In this document: in pieces, positions 39,910 through 51,419 of the stretch
How the letters are laid out: every line of letters starts with the position of its first letter
Position numbering within the stretch: position 1 is the stretch's first letter
Assembly: GCF_949628265.1 (NCBI RefSeq)
Contig: NC_088787.1
Coordinates: 19,520,501 to 19,584,500 of the forward strand
DNA from: Cloeon dipterum
Taxonomy: Eukaryota; Arthropoda; Insecta; Ephemeroptera; Baetidae
Direction of reading: 5' to 3'
DNA: 64,000 bases
Notes under the pieces: generated by a model
What the model was told of the DNA's origin: nothing
Databases searched by the model: none
What the model saw: only the letters and a program-made list of their open reading frames with translations
Position numbers and translations under genes: made by a program

Positions 39910-42900
39910 GAGATAAATAACGAAGAGGGCGGCAAAACGCGTACGCACGGAAAAAATGAATAAATACTCCATTTATTTGGACTAACGTTGTTTGGAAAAA
40001 TGAAACAACAGGGCTTTCGCACCCCAGCGCGCATTTTTTCATTTGTCTCTCTCCTCTCCCGTATGCGTTGCGAGTGTCATTTTTGTTGCGATTTTGTTCA
40101 TGTCGAGGTGGATGCACGCACTTCATGCGCCATCGTAAAAAATCGCGAACGCCGCGCTTTCAGCGTGCCCCCCCCCCCCCCATTAAGGAGTAATTTGTAA
40201 CAATAAATTCGCGATTTATTCCCACTCGTTCCACGCGTTGTGTGCAATAACCAGTCGTAATTTTGCCACTGTGAAACGCGTGGCGCAAGCGTTAGTGATA
40301 ATTCAACTTTAAACACCAATTTACAATTGTTATTAAGGTATTTGATGATTAAAAATTTAGACCACTATGAAATAATTTTTTAAAAAATATTCTAAATATT
40401 ATTTAATTTCTTATTGGAACCAATACAGAATCATCTTGTTAGTTATCAATTATTTTAATTGAAACTCAGGAATGAATAACTAAATACAAAAAAATGACTG
40501 CGTTAGTCTTGTACAACGAAAAAAAAAACATTCCTCCCTCCTATAAAATTTATACGTATTAATTTGTGGTGATATACGCCATGGTATGCACATATTAAAT
40601 GTTAATAGATGTTAAACTACTTTGGCGAAACCCTTCACCTTTCGCAAAGTTTTACAACCTTGCATGTTGTGTTTAGTTCGCATTTGAATCCGGCATGCAT
40701 GTGTGGAAGAAGCAGAACTTTTCGTTGTATCCTGGATGTCAAAGCGTAAAAAAGCTGCTGTCGATCTGGTTGCTTTGGTGCTCCTAGTTTGGTCTGGACA
40801 AATTGGGCAGGCAGTGGCCAATTCTGTAAAAAAGTTCGGCTCGTTTGAACTGAACGTGAATATTTTCTGAGGTTGTTAAAATGTCTATAAATTGGCAAAT
40901 TCAGCTGTTTCATACAGTTGACACAGGGTCCCACAAATTTATATATCAAACGGACTCCACAAATCCACGCATTGAAAGGGGGTAAAATAAAGCAATAGCA
41001 GCGTTCTATTGCCAAACCAATTAATAATAATGTGTTGAAATCGGATTTTTAAACGACGATTTTGGTAGGAAATTTCGTTTAAATTATAATATGTAACAAA
41101 GATGAGGTGCAAAAACAAGTTTTCAATTTTTAAAATTGTCTGTTGTATACACTTCCTGAAAAGACTTTCATTGTTATAATAACAATCAAAATGCTAAATA
41201 ATATGTTTTCCACTGATGCGGCATTAAGACTTCTGAAAATACGATACAGACAGAGAGTTAAATGTGGAATGAAAACAAGTTGACGCATATTACCTTGATC
41301 AAAACCTCGTGAAACGACGATATTTATTTTTAAATTCAAACTATTAAAATCGTTTAGCTCTTTGCGGATTTAATCATGAAGGATAGATATTGAATTTTTT
41401 AAAGGAAAAATGAAAAACCACGTTATCATCATGCTTTACGGTACATATTATGCTGTTTCGGTCCCGGAGGACTCATCAGCAGTAATAATTTACCTCCAAA
41501 ACAAGACTCATATTAGCTGCAGAGAAATCTGTATCATCGCGATCGTTGAAAATGCTCGACCGAGCAAAAATCGAGAAGAGGAAACGAGTTTAAAATTGTA
41601 TCAACCCCGTCATACTCCTATGTTTGATTACTCCCTCACAAAAATTCACAAGCTCAAAATCCTACTTTACATAATTGCTCTATGCAACTGGAAAGGGCTA
41701 CCACCTACCCCAGTGTTACAACAGTTATAAAAAGTGAAATTCAGCAGCTTGAATTATTTTTAAAGCGTTTTTGAATCATGTAATAGAGCATTAATTTTGT
41801 AGGAAATTCCTAAATAAGAGCTAAAATGTTTAATGAGCGATAAAAAAAGAAAATGTGATCCTGGAGAGATGACCGGCGGCGGGTGTTTGGCTCACGGCCT
41901 TGGCCGATGATGCAGCAAAACGGATACGGCAGCTATATATCCCGCGCTGCACACACACACAGAGATAAAGGAAAACGGGCGAAATCTGCAAGTTGTCTGT
42001 GCGCGTGTGTCCCTTGTGAATTGAATAGCAAACACGGGCTGACCGGTAGCAGGAGCAAAGCGGCAGCAGCGTCTCGGGGGCGCGTGATTTGCACCTCCGC
42101 AGGGCAAACGCGCTCTCGCAACCCTCGGCGCGGCACAAACAGCCAAATTATCATAGCGGATCCCATATTCTCTCTCTTTTTATTCTTTTTCCTTTGCTGC
42201 AAGCCGAGAGCGAATTATGCGGCGGAGGAAAACAAAATAATATATAAAAGACGGATGCTCCGCGTGTGTGTTTTGTTGTTATTCCGTCTGCTGATGCTGC
42301 TGAGGGATCATACGCGCGGCGCGAGATAAATTTATTGAAACATCAAAACCGCGCGCTCTCGTGCGGTAAATAAAACGTGGAAATATAAAGTTATTGCTGC
42401 TATATGCCGCCATACGTCAATATATCTTTAATATGTTTCGTTTTCCATTTTATTGGGCGCAGGTGGGAAGAGGGAAACAAAGGTAAAAGAGTCGTAAAGT
42501 CTTTCTTTGCCGTTTGCTGTGCTGCTGCGCGCGTTGCAAATTCCCCTCTATAACTCATAGTTTCTTATTTCGTGCCCGCCGCCGCCGCGTAAAAACACAC
42601 GTATACGCAAAGGTACAAGCGCCATCGGGGCCGGCTCTAAACTTTTATTGTTCTTCTAATACCAAAGATTGAATTTCATATCTCCAAGGTGTGCTCGCCG
42701 GCCCTGACTGGCTAAAGAGCGCCTTTTATTCCTTTTCATTTCGGCCCAAGCGTGCATATTGGATATTGAGAGAGGGACATGCCGAGTGCAGAGGCGAAAA
42801 TAAAACCGGCGCCGAGTGAATAATAAATTCAGCGCCCGTGTAAAATTGGAAATATTAAAAAGAGACCCTTCGTTCGTTCTCTGGCTCTCTTCATTTCGCG

Positions 42901-45107
42901 CAGAGCGCAGATGGAAATCAAAATGCTGCTGCTCACCCCGCCGCAGCAGCGCTCGTTTCAATTTAATCCTCTCGCGTCTCTGGGAATTCGCACTGCACTC
43001 ACATACAGGTCCGATTCGATATTTAAGGCCGGCCAATTTCGCTTGGACTTTGACTTCGATCAGCTAATAAATCATGCAGCACGTTTCATGAACTTGCGTC
43101 ACACGCGACTACAAAATTTAAAAATCAATCTGGTGTTTCAATTCAACTAGAAAAAAGACATTAATAATAGATCGAGATATCCTGATAGGCATATTTTTGC
43201 AAGATTTGCTTGTCATGGCTATCACCATATTTTCTGTAATAATGTAACGTTTCACTATGAGCCTATAATAATGATTGTAGATGTAAATTCTGTGGCGAGA
43301 CTTGTGAAAAATATCATATCCAAAAGTGTACAGCAAGAAAACTTACTTTGAGAGAAGCAGCGAAAATTTGTAAAAATTGATTAATCTTTAGATGTAGAGT
43401 GTTGCACGCATATTTTGCGTTTAATAAACCGTTCATTAATTCATTAATAATAGATCGAGATGTTACATTTAAATATTTTTATAGAAAACCAATGAATTCT
43501 TGTGCTTTTATACGATGCGAATCATGTTAACAATATATCGATGATTTTATGGATTTATGGGACTATTGAAGAAAATGATCAACAATTTAAAAATCGATTT
43601 GAAAATGCAGTCTATGCTTAGTTTAGATTAAATTTGCCAAAAACACAGTTTGACGAGATACATCACTTGATGGGTATAATGCTCGGTATTCCGAGAGAAA
43701 TCTTTCAATTTCCTGGTAAGTGGTATTCTCTTGATCTTTGCTAGTTTTTGTATAGTTATCACTCTCAGTGTTGAGTTAAACATTAAACACATTGTGAAAC
43801 CCAATAAAAATTTTCTTGCAGGAGATTTTTTGAAAATTAAGGTGCTTGAAAATATGGAAATTTAACAATGTTTTTCTAGTGACCACGACCTGATGTTTAG
43901 CTCAGAAAGTTTGAAAACATCATCTCAAACTGACAATGCGTTATTAGCAACTTTCCCATTCAAGGCAGGTATGGGTACGTGGAAGCGTTGACAGAAATGC
44001 GTCTTTTGGTAGTGAACGTCTTTATTCATGTCTCGTGGTTTAGTAATAAGATCAAGACCAAGATCAGGAGCAAGATCAAGACTGTGAAATTACATTAATA
44101 ATCAAAATCACAAATACAAACAGTAAAAATATCACATTCAAAATACAAACAATTATTACAACTTACCCCGTAGTTCGGGTCTAATATGAAATAGTTTTTT
44201 TTTGGAATTTTCTCGCACTAAATCTCATCCTAGCCGGAGAGAGAAATTATTGTGTTGCGACTGCTTTGGTGCGAGTCTGATTGTGCAGTGGGGGATAAGG
44301 TGCAGTAAGGGTGCTCTGCTTGTCGCACACCTTTGTACCGCCACCTGGCTATATGGGTTAAATGCAAGGCAGTTATTAGTGGCGAGAAGGCGCCACACAG
44401 GCATTTCAGGGACCTTTTCGGGATACAAATAATAATAATAAATAATCTCGAAGAATCTACTGAATAAATTTGATCACGAGATTGTTCGAAAATTAGCTTC
44501 GAAATTCAACTAAAACTAAATTTTCCATGTAAAATCCCATGAGTTCATATGACTTACAGACTGCGTCGAATAGGTATTTTCCCATGGTGATCGCGATATT
44601 TATTAAATCGTTGTATAGTGCACTATATCAATGAGAACAATATAAAAATTCCATAACTACTCATCTCCTCATCAATTAATTTTGCACGATCTTAAAGCTT
44701 CGCTCTTTGTCAGTCATTTTTCTTGTGACACACTATAGATATTTTTATAAATATGAATTACAGAAATCAATATATATACATACATACATACATATACACA
44801 CACACAAAATAATTTAGGTAATTTAATTCAAAAACAGTACAGGATAACACTACAGACGCAGAAAACAAAATAAACTGAAACTATAAACTTATTTTTAACA
44901 CATAATATTATAGCGTATAGTAAATATTTTTTTTAAAAATATTGTTAGAAAGCGGCAAGAGAGATATTTAAAGGTTTAATTATCCATTGAATACATATTA
45001 CAGAAGTAAACAAAGCCCTAACATTCACTCCTGGGTTTTCATAATTTTAAACGCACCCCAAGCTTATTATTTTTAATGAAATTCATCTGGTAGCAGCAGA
45101 ATCTCCG

Positions 45108-45136
45108 CGGCAGCAGCAGCAGCAGCAGCAGCAGCC
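45108..45136. repeat. (CAG)n trinucleotide repeat
   Basis: About nine consecutive CAG/AGC units in non-coding DNA. Confidence 0.9.
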
Positions 45137-48100
45137 AGCTTTCAACGTAGGGTCAGCAAACAAACACCTGTCCCGCTTGCTTTTCTTTGTTTGCCGTTTA
45201 GACGATAAATATTTACCAGCGGCGGGCAGCAAAGGGTCTTAGTCGGTTTGAGGTGTGAACCGCATGTCTGAGCTGCGAATCGGCACTTTTCCAATAGTTG
45301 GCCTGCCGGCGTGTGTAATTAAGCGAGGGCCGAATGCTGCGCTCACATTATGCTGCAGCGTGGTTCATAGTTGGCCAATAGTTCCCCAATAACCGGCACG
45401 TGCGGCCACGGGTGTTGCGGCTATCTGATGGGATAAAAATTGCACATCAAAGTGTCATTAAATTGGCTGCGATACGTGCCCAAGTGTGCGGTGGGGCCGG
45501 CCGGCCCGGCCGACCGCCAGATAAAACGATTTTGGCATTGCAGTCGCACAAAAGAGCGAGCGCGTGTGTGTTCATGTTCAATGTAAATCAACACTCGCGG
45601 GGATTTGAGGGCTGGGGGCGGTGCGGTTTTTTATTCCAACACGGTGGCGCATTGGGGAAAAGGCTCAAATCTGTTATTGGCCGCTGCGTGCACGCAAATA
45701 AAACGAAATCGCACGCGGGGGTCAAGCGAAGAAATTGTTTTGTCCGAGATAAATGGCGAGAGGGGCTTTGCCTTGCAGGCTGTTTATGGAAATTTCACCA
45801 CATACTTTGCTTCTTTACAGGGGGTGCATGTGGGATCAAGTCTTGTTTGAACGAGAAAAATTGATTTTTGGGATCGAGTCTTCTTGAATTAATCTGTTTA
45901 ACTCACATTCTTCTGCCTGAAAAAATATTACACTATCATACTGTTATTTATTTTCCCTATAATTTATTACCCCAACAGTTTTTTCTGTCGCGATTCACGA
46001 TCAAATAATAAATAACATCTTTTGGAGATTGCGCAAGTCTTTCAAAAAGTTTCAGTTAATTGGGTAAGATTAAAATGACTTTCCTGAAGAGTTTCGATGA
46101 TTTTGGACGGAAATGCTAATTTAGGTCTAAAACTTGTAAAAAAGCTCTATATTAAGAAGGAAAATCTTTATATTGCGTAAGTTATCCTATTTAACAAATT
46201 TTTATTATAAAACTTTTTCGGTTTAAACATCTGATTCTGATTACCAAACCAACAGAAAATTGAAAAAAGTCGCGATCAAACAACAAGAAATTGCTATAGA
46301 GTCACAAATTTCGTGAAAATCGCAGTTTGACAACCAGAAATGGCATTATTCGTTAAATATGAACATTAAGTTGTCATTTATTTAACGTCTGGAACAAAAG
46401 GTTTAAAAAAATCACGCTAATAAGGTTTTTGCTTTTTTTAAGCTTCAAAATAAAAATTTAGGCAGCTTTTGACAATTATGTTAGGTTTTATGAGCACAAA
46501 GACACAATTTTAACGAAATGCAGTGTTGCTCAACAGTTTTGAAGTGCTCGCGATTCGTATCTAAATGTCAATCAGATGCACAGAATAAAATTGTTAGTTA
46601 AAAAATCATTTTCCTTTCTTTAAAATTACATCATTCCCATGTAGAGTGAAATATCGTCATTTCCTGGCTCAAATCTAAATGATCGAGAAAGCATTGTTGA
46701 ATAGCCGAGGGTTTCGCCACCGGCGCAGTGTGCTGATGCAGATATTAGAAAAGTGGCGTTGCGGGGGATAAACAGCCGAGCAAATCACGCGCAAAGTTTT
46801 AATTGGAAAAGCAAAATGCTCTCTGCTGGCTTCTCGCGGCTGATTTCTCCGTGCGGCGAACGATAAATCACGCGCGGTGTAAATGTAAAAATTTTGTCGC
46901 CAGCAGCCGCAGCTAGTGAAAGAAGAAAAATACGCATTGGAAAAACGAGAGAGAAAGAGCGAAAGCTATAAATTAAATTACGGTGTAGATGCAGGCGTGT
47001 GCGCGGGCCGCTTTTAAATGAAAAAAGTTTGGCGTTGGTTCGGCGCGCCGGCGACTTGGAGCGAGTTATTGCAACTAATGCGATATGAATGAGATTGAAT
47101 TTTTTATTCGACGCATATCAAATGAGCGTCCTTTGAATAACAAATGAAATAGAAACCGAGCGATTTTCAACTTTTTAAATCGCCATTTGGATACGTAGAA
47201 AAATTATTCCGCCGGCATGACACTCGCATCTGCGCTAACTGCGAATTATGGCAGGCACCCCCATCTTTCGCCCAGCTCCTATTCTTTTTCGGCGCTTGCC
47301 AGCAGTAAAAGCACAGCCGGGCCCACGACGACAGAGCAAACTATTAAAATAAAAAAATGCGAAATTAAATAAAGCGCCGGGAACGATGTTTTAATTTTAT
47401 TTCTCCTCTGGCGCGCTCGGCTGATTTAATTTGCTTGGCGTTTAACTTGATGATGGATGATCGGGGGATGATATTATGAGGGGGGTGCTAATAAGGTTAA
47501 GGCGCTCAGCGAGCCATGCCAAGTGCATTACTGCCTGCCAGCCAGCTACATTATTACGAGACTCGGCTTTTAACTCGAATTAAACGCCCGGCGCCTGATT
47601 AAATCACGCGCGTTGTTCGCTCTAGTTCGACGCAACTTTCCGCGCGTCGGCCTCAATAAAAACAAATAAACGTCGGCGGAGGGATGAAATATAAATCTCC
47701 ATAGCTGTATACGTTTAGGTTGATTGTGCGGTGCAGATGTAATATTTCAAATTACTACTCTAAAATTTCAACTGCAGAGAGAAGCCTTTGGAAATTATGA
47801 TCTAAGTGTAAATACGATTTAAGTGTTCTGGCATGAAATGAACTATTTATTTTAAGGCAATTGAGCGAAATTTAAAATAATTTAGCATTTTAAACATCAC
47901 CAAACTTAAAAAATAGTTGAAGCAATTGTAAAGAATATTAAATTTTCCTTGTCAGACTGAACTGGGTCTTGATGCAGATAAAAATTACTAAATTTATATT
48001 AAAAAACTAACAACAATAAATGATGCCTTTCAGCAGGTCTTTGAAAAGTGTATTCGTTCCCAAATCTCAGCTTCTAAGGGTCAGATTTAAAAAAAACTAA

Positions 48101-48229
48101 CACAGCTAGAATACTCTAAAAACCTTCCTTAAATATCCGAAGCAGTCTAAAGATACCCCCTTCAACGTCTTTTTTCACCAAAAAAGTAAAATTCTACACT
48201 ATTTTGTTGGTTAAACCTCGATGTGCGGC

Positions 48230-48361
48230 GCAATTTTGTGTGTTATCCCCATGAAGCTGTATACCTTAATTTATCATGAGAAGTGAAGAAAAGTCGTATG
48301 GCAAGAAATTTTTGTAAATGCGACTCTTAGAACTCGAGATTTATAGTTGAAAAACTGTATT
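48230..48361 (+). repeat. flanking unit, directly repeated at 50,375-50,500
   Basis: TTATC...TATCATG...GTGAAGA, then ACT(C/T)TTAGA and AGATTTA follow one another in both flanks of the foldback element. A related unit (TCAAGATGAGTCTAA ... TTAGAAGCCGAGATGTAGTC) occurs in each arm, so four or more diverged copies of one motif surround and compose the element. Confidence 0.45.
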
Positions 48362-50360
48362 TCGTTCGTGCCGCGGAAATTTGATCGAAACCTCTACGTC
48401 GCCGCTGGACACTTTGATTGACAGTCAAAATTTCCAATGGAAAATTTGACTGATCCCTATGGTAGCAAATTTTACAGGGGCAACAAAAAATTGATTTTCA
48501 TGGACCTCATTGGTGAAAAGGAACAAATTAAACCAAAATATATCACCTTTAGGCATTTCCAACAATTAATAGTGTGTTTCTTCATTTTATAATAACCGCA
48601 TGTTGTCTTTCGATTGCAGATTCTAGTCAGTTTCAAGTATTTACTTTGCAACTTTGCTCAGAATGGTCCTAAAACAAAAATTAAAAATCCAACTAACTCC
48701 TCTCAACAAGGCAAAAAACTTTTATGTTGACCTCAAAGTGGTAGGTCAAAGGTCAAGGTCATAAAAATTGATTTTTGAAATTTAAACTCAAATTTGAAAA
48801 TGAACATATCGGAATTTTTTATTTTTACTATAGCCATTTTGTAGAGCATAAAAAATAAAGTAAAAAACATTTAAATTTGGAATGGAGTTTTTCCTTATTC
48901 TGTAATAAAAAATGAAAAACTTCGAAAATCCTTGTTTTTCGAGGTTGGTGAAAAACGACGATCGACTAAATCTCGGCTTCTAATCATCAAATTTTAATAA
49001 ACCACATGCCGTTAGACTTGTCTCGACGTCCTCAAGTGTACTAGAGGGGTAAGAAATCCACCAACCCCCAAACCCCTTTTAACCCCCTCAATAACGTGAA
49101 TTTATAATTTTTTCGTCCGTTTCAACCCATTGGCACGACGTTGACGAGTAAATTGTCTTCTTCAAACCAATTCAGTTACTTAGTTCACTCAAAGATGAGT
49201 CTATCAGTACTTATTTTTTTGTAAATAGGACCCCCACAACCCAAGATTCGGGTGCACAAAGTTTTTTTATCGAGATAGATGCAGTAAAATAAATTAATTT
49301 CCCGTTATTGAGGGGGTTAAAAGGGAGTAGGGGGTTGGTGGCTCTCATACCCCTTTAATGTACTTGAGGATGTCAAGATGAGTCTAACGGTATTCGGTTT
49401 TTCAAAATCTGATGATTAGAAGCCGAGATGTAGTCGATCGTCGTTTTTCACCAACCTCGAAGAACAAGGATTTTCGAAGTTTTCATTTTTTATTACAGAA
49501 TAAGGAAAAACTCCATTCATAATTTAAATGTTTTTCACTTTATTTTTTATGCTCTACAAAATGGCAATGAAAAAAATAAAAAAATTCCGATATGTTCATT
49601 TTCAAATTTGAGTTTAAAATTAAAAAATTTTTATGACCTTGACCTTTGACCTACCACTTAAGAGGTCAACATTAAAGTTGTTTGCCTTGTTGAGAGGAGT
49701 TAGTTAGTTGTTTTTTAATTTTTGTTTAAGGACCACCCTTAGCAAAGTTGCAAAGTACTCAAAATTCCCAGATTTTGAAATTTTAACGCCAGGAAAACCC
49801 GCAAATATTGGGGAATCGTAGTTTTCTCTACTGTTTTGTCGGTAAATTAGGGCAAAGTTACTAAAAAAAACTTTCGTCAAAATCCATCGACCCCTGGACA
49901 ACAATTTGTTGCTTTCAGAGATTTTTGCTCAAAAACTTAATACCCTGAAAGTAATGTGATTTTAAAATTTATCTGCTGGCACATTTAAAAACCAAAATAG
50001 AACTTTACTGTATTCAAAACGGCTTAAAACTATGATTTTAGTAGCTTGCTGTTGGTTTCTCTTCATTCGCATGCGATGTTGCGACGCGATACGCAGTGCG
50101 CATGCTCCTTGCCATGGCGGAACAGCATCAAACAGGAGTCGAGTCTTTAATTTTTGGTGTTTTTAAATATTTCACGGCACTATATGGAACTAACTGTGAT
50201 GTCAGCTGATCGATAGGCGTGTCTTAAGTAAGTGGCTGAAATAAAAAAAGTTATGTCGGAAATAGGGATCAGTCAAATTTTCCATTGGAAATTTTGACTA
50301 TCAATCAAAGTGTCCAGCGGCGACGTAGAGGTTTCGATCAAATTTCCGCGGCACGAACGA
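48362..50360. mobile_element. 2.0-kb foldback element with 99-bp near-identical terminal inverted repeats
   Basis: 48362-48460 and 50262-50360 are inverted copies that by eye differ at a single base; the ends read TCGTTCGTGCCGCGG. A second, more diverged inverted pair lies inside (48,641-49,090 against 49,313-49,760), leaving a 220-bp centre. The right spacer is about 320 bp longer than the left. No transposase frame is present. The near-identity of the termini suggests recent activity or gene conversion. No target duplication was found directly outside. Confidence 0.8.
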
Positions 50361-51293
50361 TTTGTGTTTGATGGCTCCTGGATTATTTTGTTTATCACCC
50401 TGTAACTAATTCAGTATATCATGGGACGTGAAGATGAGTCAAAAGTTTGCAATATTAGTAAATTTGACTTTTAGAGCCCAAGATTTAGTAGACATTATTT
50501 TTTTACGAGGGCCTCTGAAAGAAAAAGGTGTTTTCACCAAATCTGGCCGGACTTTTAAAAAATTCTCAGATTTTCAAATACACGGTTTAAATCGAATCGA
50601 CCTCCCCTAGATAGCCCAAGGGCGTCAAAAACTTCGTAATATATAATTTCTGATTTTAAATCAAGTTTTTATGAAAGAGCAATTCCCGGATTTCAAGGTA
50701 TCGTTGTAATTTTTGCTGAATAGTAAAAAACAGCATTATATATATATTGAAGGCTGTTTATTTGGCAACATTTACATGCTGATTGGTACACGTGCGATCA
50801 GTCGTGCGAACATAGCTGCATAATTGCGTTTTGTATATTTATAATATGTTAATTTAACATAGACGAAAAATCACTTAAGAGACTCAACGTGTTACACGAC
50901 CGCTACTTGACTTTTGGTACATCGACAAATCAGCAGCAACGTGTAGGGCTATAGTCTTTTACAAGCTTACAATAATAAAAGATTGCAGTGTAATTATTCT
51001 ATCACTGAACTAAAATTGATTAAATTAATATCACTTTCTTTGGTATTCGCCTCGCACACCAAAAATCTAACAATTTAATTTAAAACCGGCCGCATTGTTC
51101 GAGAGTACATATACAATTCAAAGGGTGTGTTTGCGTTTGCATTTGAAAAGAAAACTTTACTGCAGCACACTCAACGTACATGCAACGACACGAATATCTA
51201 AAACATAGTCTCTGCGTCTGCACTTGAACAGTATCACCGCGCGGCGCGGACAAACCGCAAAAAACACTCAATCGGCCTGGGAATGGGACTGTC
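50361..51293. other. presumed 3' UTR and downstream DNA of the Nkx6-type gene
   Basis: Holds the right flank of the foldback element to about 50,640. The rest is AT-rich and downstream of the homeobox stop. A TTTATT (inverse AATAAA) at about 50,758 could end the transcript. Confidence 0.45.
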
Positions 51294-51419
51294 TCAGTGC
51301 TCCTGCTCGTCGAGGTCTTCTTCCGCCTCATCCTCGGCCGCTTCCTGCCGCCGCTTTGCCGTTGCCATCTCGGCCGCGTGTCTCTTCCGCCACTTGGTAC
51401 GCCGATTCTGGAACCACAC
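51294..51419 (-). CDS. HGTX: Nkx6-type terminal exon (homeodomain helix 3 and acidic tail)
   Basis: Starts after the acceptor TTGTTTCAG in phase 0. 41 codons plus [44 protein letters not shown]. It carries the DNA-contacting Asn51 and Gln50. Confidence 0.95.
   Translation of the reverse strand: MWFQNRRTKWRKRHAAEMATAKRRQEAAEDEAEEDLDEQEH

Larger units (their letters stand above)
36594..48361. other. gene-poor region, part 1; candidate regulatory DNA
   Basis: No recognisable coding exon in nearly 12 kb. It holds diverged repeats (37,205-37,480; 43,159/43,442), microsatellites (39,504-39,564, 39,831-39,904 and a (CAG)n run at about 45,110-45,135) and GC-rich low-repeat patches at 39,000-40,300, 41,850-43,050, 45,050-45,850 and 46,680-47,700. 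The patches contain homeodomain-type TAATTA sites and lie downstream of the Nkx6-type gene. Enhancer function is inference. Confidence 0.4.

Noticed and set aside
41410..41730. 106-residue + strand frame starting MKNHVIIMLYGTYYAV
   Set aside because: No recognisable motif, no splice or conservation evidence, in AT-rich DNA. Could be revisited with RNA data.
45400..45864. 154-residue + strand open frame
   Set aside because: GC-rich region where stops are rare. No domain, and cysteine/arginine-rich composition typical of chance frames.
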